The translations under genes were made by a program, and so were the position numbers. DNA of 64,000 nt. Source: Neorhizobium petrolearium. GTDB taxonomy: Bacteria; Pseudomonadota; Alphaproteobacteria; Rhizobiales; Rhizobiaceae. Shown one piece after another: positions 61,388 to 64,000 of the stretch. Position 1 is the stretch's first letter; the number at the start of each line of letters is the position of its first letter. The stretch is from assembly GCF_017873175.1 (NCBI RefSeq), contig NZ_JAGGJW010000002.1, forward strand, positions 186,001-250,000. The letters are read 5' to 3'. The notes under the pieces were generated by a model, which worked only from the letters and a program-made list of their open reading frames with translations, searched no databases and had not been told where the DNA came from.

Positions 61388-61401
61388 TTGACGCCGGTCA
61401 A
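61388..61401 (+). promoter_or_regulatory. FixK/FNR box upstream of groEL
   Basis: TTGAC-GCCG-GTCAA, perfect, 110 bases before the groEL start. Bound at -41.5 it would give a leader of about 75 bases. Confidence 0.75.
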
Positions 61402-61510
61402 ACGCTCGCACGCTGAGCTGGTTCATTGTTCGGGTCATCAGGCTGGGAGTGACGCGCAGGCGCGTCAGCAGAGGATGTCTCGGCAGCCCAGGCAGCCATA
61501 GGAGCCGATC

Positions 61511-63130
61511 ATGCCGCATAAGCAAGTGCTTTTCAGAACCGAAGCCCGGGGCAAGGTACTCCAGGGCGCCACGCAACTGGCCGACGCGGTTCGCCTCACT
61601 CTTGGCCCGAAGTCGAAATCCGTCCTCATCGAAAAGAAGTGGGGCACGCCAATCATCTGTAATGACGGCGTGACAATCGCAAAGGAGTTCGACCTCAAGG
61701 ACCCGGAGGAAAATCTCGGAGCGAGAATGCTGCGCGCGGCTGCCGAGAAGACGGGGGAGATTGTGGGCGACGGAACAAGCACCTCGACTGTGCTGGCGCA
61801 TGCGATGCTTGCCGACGGCCATCGCAATGTCGTCGCGGGAGCAAATGCAATCGACCTCAAACGCGGCCTCGACCGGGGGGTAGCACGGGCGATAAAAGCC
61901 CTGCGGGGCATTTCGCATCCGATCACCACCGATAAGGAAAGGCAGCAGGTGGCGGCGATCTCGGCCCATAATGACGAGGCCATTGGCAAGCTTGTTGCCG
62001 ACGCCATGGCGAAGGTCGGCAAGGAGGGCGTCATCACCGTGGAGGAATCCAAGACGGTGGAGACGCGCCTCGACGTGGTCGAAGGCATGCAGTTCGACCG
62101 TGGGTATATTTCGCCCTATTTCGCGACCGATCCGGAAAAGATGGAGACCGTCCTGGAAGACGTCCGGATCCTGATATCCGACCGGAAGATTTCGGCGCTC
62201 GGCGACATGGTGGGGCTGCTTGAAGAGATCGCGAAATCCGGCAGACCGATTCTTGTCATCGCTGAGGACGTCGAAGGTGAGGCGCTCGCCACACTGATCG
62301 TCAACCACATTCGCGGAACGTTGCACAATTGTGCGGTCAAGGCTCCCGGGTTCGGTGACCGTCGAAAGGAAATGCTTCGCGACATGGCAGTTCTGACAGG
62401 CGCCCAGGTTATCTCCGAAGACCTCGGTTTCAAGCTTGAAAACGTAACGCAGGACCAGCTTGGGACTGCCGCACGCGTAATCGTCGACAAGGATACGACG
62501 ACCATCATCGGTGGCGGCGGCAATCAGGCGGCGATCAAAGGGCGCACGGACCAGATTCGCAAGGAGATCGAAAAGACGACCAGCGATTACGATAGAGAAA
62601 AGCTTCAGGAGCGGCTGGCGAAACTGTCCGGCGGGGTCGCCGTGATTCGCGTCGGGGCTCCTGCCGAGGCGGAGGTCAAGGCCAAGAAGGAGGCTTTGGA
62701 CGACGCAATCAATGCCACCAAAGCGGCCGTGGAAGAAGGCGTGGTGCCGGGCGGTGGACTTGCGCTCCTGCGCTGCATAAAGGCAGTCGAAGAGGAAGAA
62801 GAATTGTGTGAAGGCGACGAGCGGACGGGCGTGCAGATCCTGAAGCGGGCCCTCGAAGCTCCTGCCCGCCAGATCGCCGAAAATTCCGCGGTCGACGGCG
62901 GCGTCGTCATTGCGAGGATGCTCGAAAGCAAGGGAAACATCGGCTTCGACGCCTCGCGCAACCGGTATGTGGACCTGCTTCAGGAAGGCATCATCGACCC
63001 GACCAAGGTCGTGCGCGTCGCATTGGAGAATGCCGTCTCGGTTGCCAGCGTGCTTCTTCTGACGGAAGCAACCATGACGGAAATTCCGGAACCGACCATA
63101 CCGCCGGCTCCCGCACCCATTGGAATGTAG
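61511..63130 (+). CDS. groEL: GroEL-type chaperonin, orphan low-oxygen paralogue
   Basis: 539 residues. The equatorial ATPase motifs are mostly kept: [28 protein letters not shown] and [11 protein letters not shown] (canonical GroELs have GDGTTTATVLA). [13 protein letters not shown] is also present. The C-terminus ends PAPAPIGM with no GGM repeats. No groES lies beside it, so it must use a co-chaperonin encoded elsewhere. Several rhizobial genomes carry multiple groEL copies, some under FixK/NifA control. A perfect FixK box lies upstream. Convergent with the glucokinase-family gene. Confidence 0.92.
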   Translation: MPHKQVLFRTEARGKVLQGATQLADAVRLTLGPKSKSVLIEKKWGTPIICNDGVTIAKEFDLKDPEENLGARMLRAAAEKTGEIVGDGTSTSTVLAHAMLADGHRNVVAGANAIDLKRGLDRGVARAIKALRGISHPITTDKERQQVAAISAHNDEAIGKLVADAMAKVGKEGVITVEESKTVETRLDVVEGMQFDRGYISPYFATDPEKMETVLEDVRILISDRKISALGDMVGLLEEIAKSGRPILVIAEDVEGEALATLIVNHIRGTLHNCAVKAPGFGDRRKEMLRDMAVLTGAQVISEDLGFKLENVTQDQLGTAARVIVDKDTTTIIGGGGNQAAIKGRTDQIRKEIEKTTSDYDREKLQERLAKLSGGVAVIRVGAPAEAEVKAKKEALDDAINATKAAVEEGVVPGGGLALLRCIKAVEEEEELCEGDERTGVQILKRALEAPARQIAENSAVDGGVVIARMLESKGNIGFDASRNRYVDLLQEGIIDPTKVVRVALENAVSVASVLLLTEATMTEIPEPTIPPAPAPIGM

Positions 63131-63142
63131 ACGGAAACGCGG

Positions 63143-63172
63143 TGGAGCAGGGCTGCTTTCCGCCCCGCTCCA
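63143..63172. terminator. possible terminator hairpin between groEL and glucokinase-family gene
   Basis: TGGAGC (63143-63148) pairs with GCTCCA (63167-63172), extended by GGGC/GCCC inside, around an 8-base loop. It lies in the 48-base gap between convergent genes. There is no T-run on either strand. Confidence 0.4.
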
Positions 63173-63178
63173 TCCTGC

Positions 63179-64000
63179 TCAGGCAATCGCCATCGCGGCG
63201 CCCCGCAGGGCGGTATTCAGCGCCGTGATGATAAAGACAGGCGCCGTCGAGGAATATGCAGCGCTGCCGCTCACGGCCTCAAAGGTGCCCTTGCTCAAAA
63301 CTTCGAGCATGCGTGTTGGCATCTCTCCGGCGAGATAGAGGCCGCCTTCGGCGCCGGTTGCCAGGACAAGATCGTTTGAGAAGCGGCCGAGCCAAAGGCC
63401 GAAGCGCTCAAGGGTATCGACCGCTGAAGGCTCCTTCCCTTCGCAAGCGGCAGCAAGGATCTCCGCGACGGTCGAATATCGTCCCGTTGCTCCGGCCTGT
63501 CGCGAGATCGCACCGCTGAGCGCAACCATTCCTGCAGAGGTCAGGATGCTCCCGGCGCTGGTACCGCCAACCTCCTGCCACACCTGCTCCAGCAGCCAGA
63601 GATCCTCGTCGTCGGCGGCACCAAAAAACATGCCGCCTGCCTTACTGGGCAATACCGACCACTTCCCTCCACCTGGAACAGCGATTGCGGCCTCAAGCTT
63701 CTCCCCCACGGACACCACCGCTCTGGGCTTGTCCGCAAGCGCGGCCATCCCCGCGATCTTGCGCACGTCGTGGCGACCGAGGAGCTCCGTGGCCCTCGCG
63801 ATCGCATCGATATCGGCGATCAACGTGACGCTGTCGAGATCCAGGGCGGCTTCGAGCTCTTTGCCGGTAAAGGTTCGTGAGAGATTGGCAATATGAGCGC
63901 GATCTTTTTCGATGGAACCCGCGATGGCAAGGCTTGCGATCTTCGGATATTTCGCCAGTGACTTCAGGTAGGCGAAAAGCGCCTGCTGGACCGAGGAGAA
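63179..64000 (-). CDS. glucokinase-family protein, 5' end beyond window
   Basis: The frame is open to base 64000 on the minus strand (273 residues visible), so the N-terminal phosphate loop lies outside. Family features: SLAIAGSIEKDRAHIANLSRTFT, matching the Glk substrate-binding segment; LIADIDAIARA around the expected catalytic Asp; PSKAGGMFFGA and EVGGTSAGSILTSAGMVALSGAI in the C-terminal half. The position that is usually a GTGLG loop reads VSVGEKLEAAIAV, so nucleotide binding may be altered. Sugar specificity is uncertain. Convergent with groEL. Confidence 0.7.
   Translation of the reverse strand, partial: FSSVQQALFAYLKSLAKYPKIASLAIAGSIEKDRAHIANLSRTFTGKELEAALDLDSVTLIADIDAIARATELLGRHDVRKIAGMAALADKPRAVVSVGEKLEAAIAVPGGGKWSVLPSKAGGMFFGAADDEDLWLLEQVWQEVGGTSAGSILTSAGMVALSGAISRQAGATGRYSTVAEILAAACEGKEPSAVDTLERFGLWLGRFSNDLVLATGAEGGLYLAGEMPTRMLEVLSKGTFEAVSGSAAYSSTAPVFIITALNTALRGAAMAIA

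Overview
The window looks like a large replicon of a Rhizobium/Agrobacterium-type alphaproteobacterium (Rhizobiaceae). Three things point there: a succinoglycan exo cluster with nearly the Sinorhizobium meliloti gene order, a rhamnose locus in the rhaDI / rhaRSTPQUK arrangement known from Rhizobium leguminosarum, and a hybrid FixL - FixK - FxkR oxygen-sensing module of the Rhizobium etli type. Names rest on motif, length and gene-order recognition; no database search was run.

Layout. (1) 1-5081: end of an assimilatory nitrite gene set, with a partial formate/nitrite transporter, nirB, nirD and a fused siroheme synthase (cysG). (2) 5132-23951: succinoglycan cluster. exoH-K-L-A-M-O-N-P reads leftward, exoW-V rightward, exoU and exoX leftward, and exoY-F-Q then exoZ rightward. 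Priming (ExoY/F), sugar addition (ExoA, L, M, O, U, W), decoration (ExoV pyruvyl, ExoH succinyl, ExoZ acetyl), polymerisation and export (ExoP, Q, F), trimming (ExoK) and inhibition (ExoX) are all present. exoT, exoI and exoB are not. (3) 24060-32212: pectin/rhamnogalacturonan scavenging, with an AraC-type regulator divergent from a complete sugar ABC transporter, a GH28 and a GH105 hydrolase. (4) 32328-35537: small rhizobial proteins and a GGDEF-EAL protein. (5) 35547-46419: rhamnose catabolism, rhaD-rhaI divergent from rhaRSTPQUK, with a strong inverted repeat in the shared control region. Rhamnose released in section 3 would feed this pathway.

(6) 46388-54923: an XRE regulator gene followed by hyfB-C-E-F-G-I and a DUF4365-like gene, all leftward and mostly translationally coupled. 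The HyfG-like subunit has lost all four [NiFe] cysteine ligands, so this is a membrane complex related to complex I and energy-converting hydrogenases, but probably not a hydrogenase. (7) 55243-63130: microaerobic control island. A haem-PAS hybrid kinase (hFixL) and FixK read leftward, and FxkR is divergent. A GTTACA-N4-GTTACA K-box lies between fixK and fxkR. Five TTGAY-N4-GTCAA-type FixK/FNR boxes (four perfect, one with a mismatch) lie upstream of a GNAT-like gene, a DUF1488-like gene, hsp20, a host-attachment-type gene and an orphan groEL. (8) 63179-64000: 3' part of a glucokinase-family gene on the minus strand that runs off the window.
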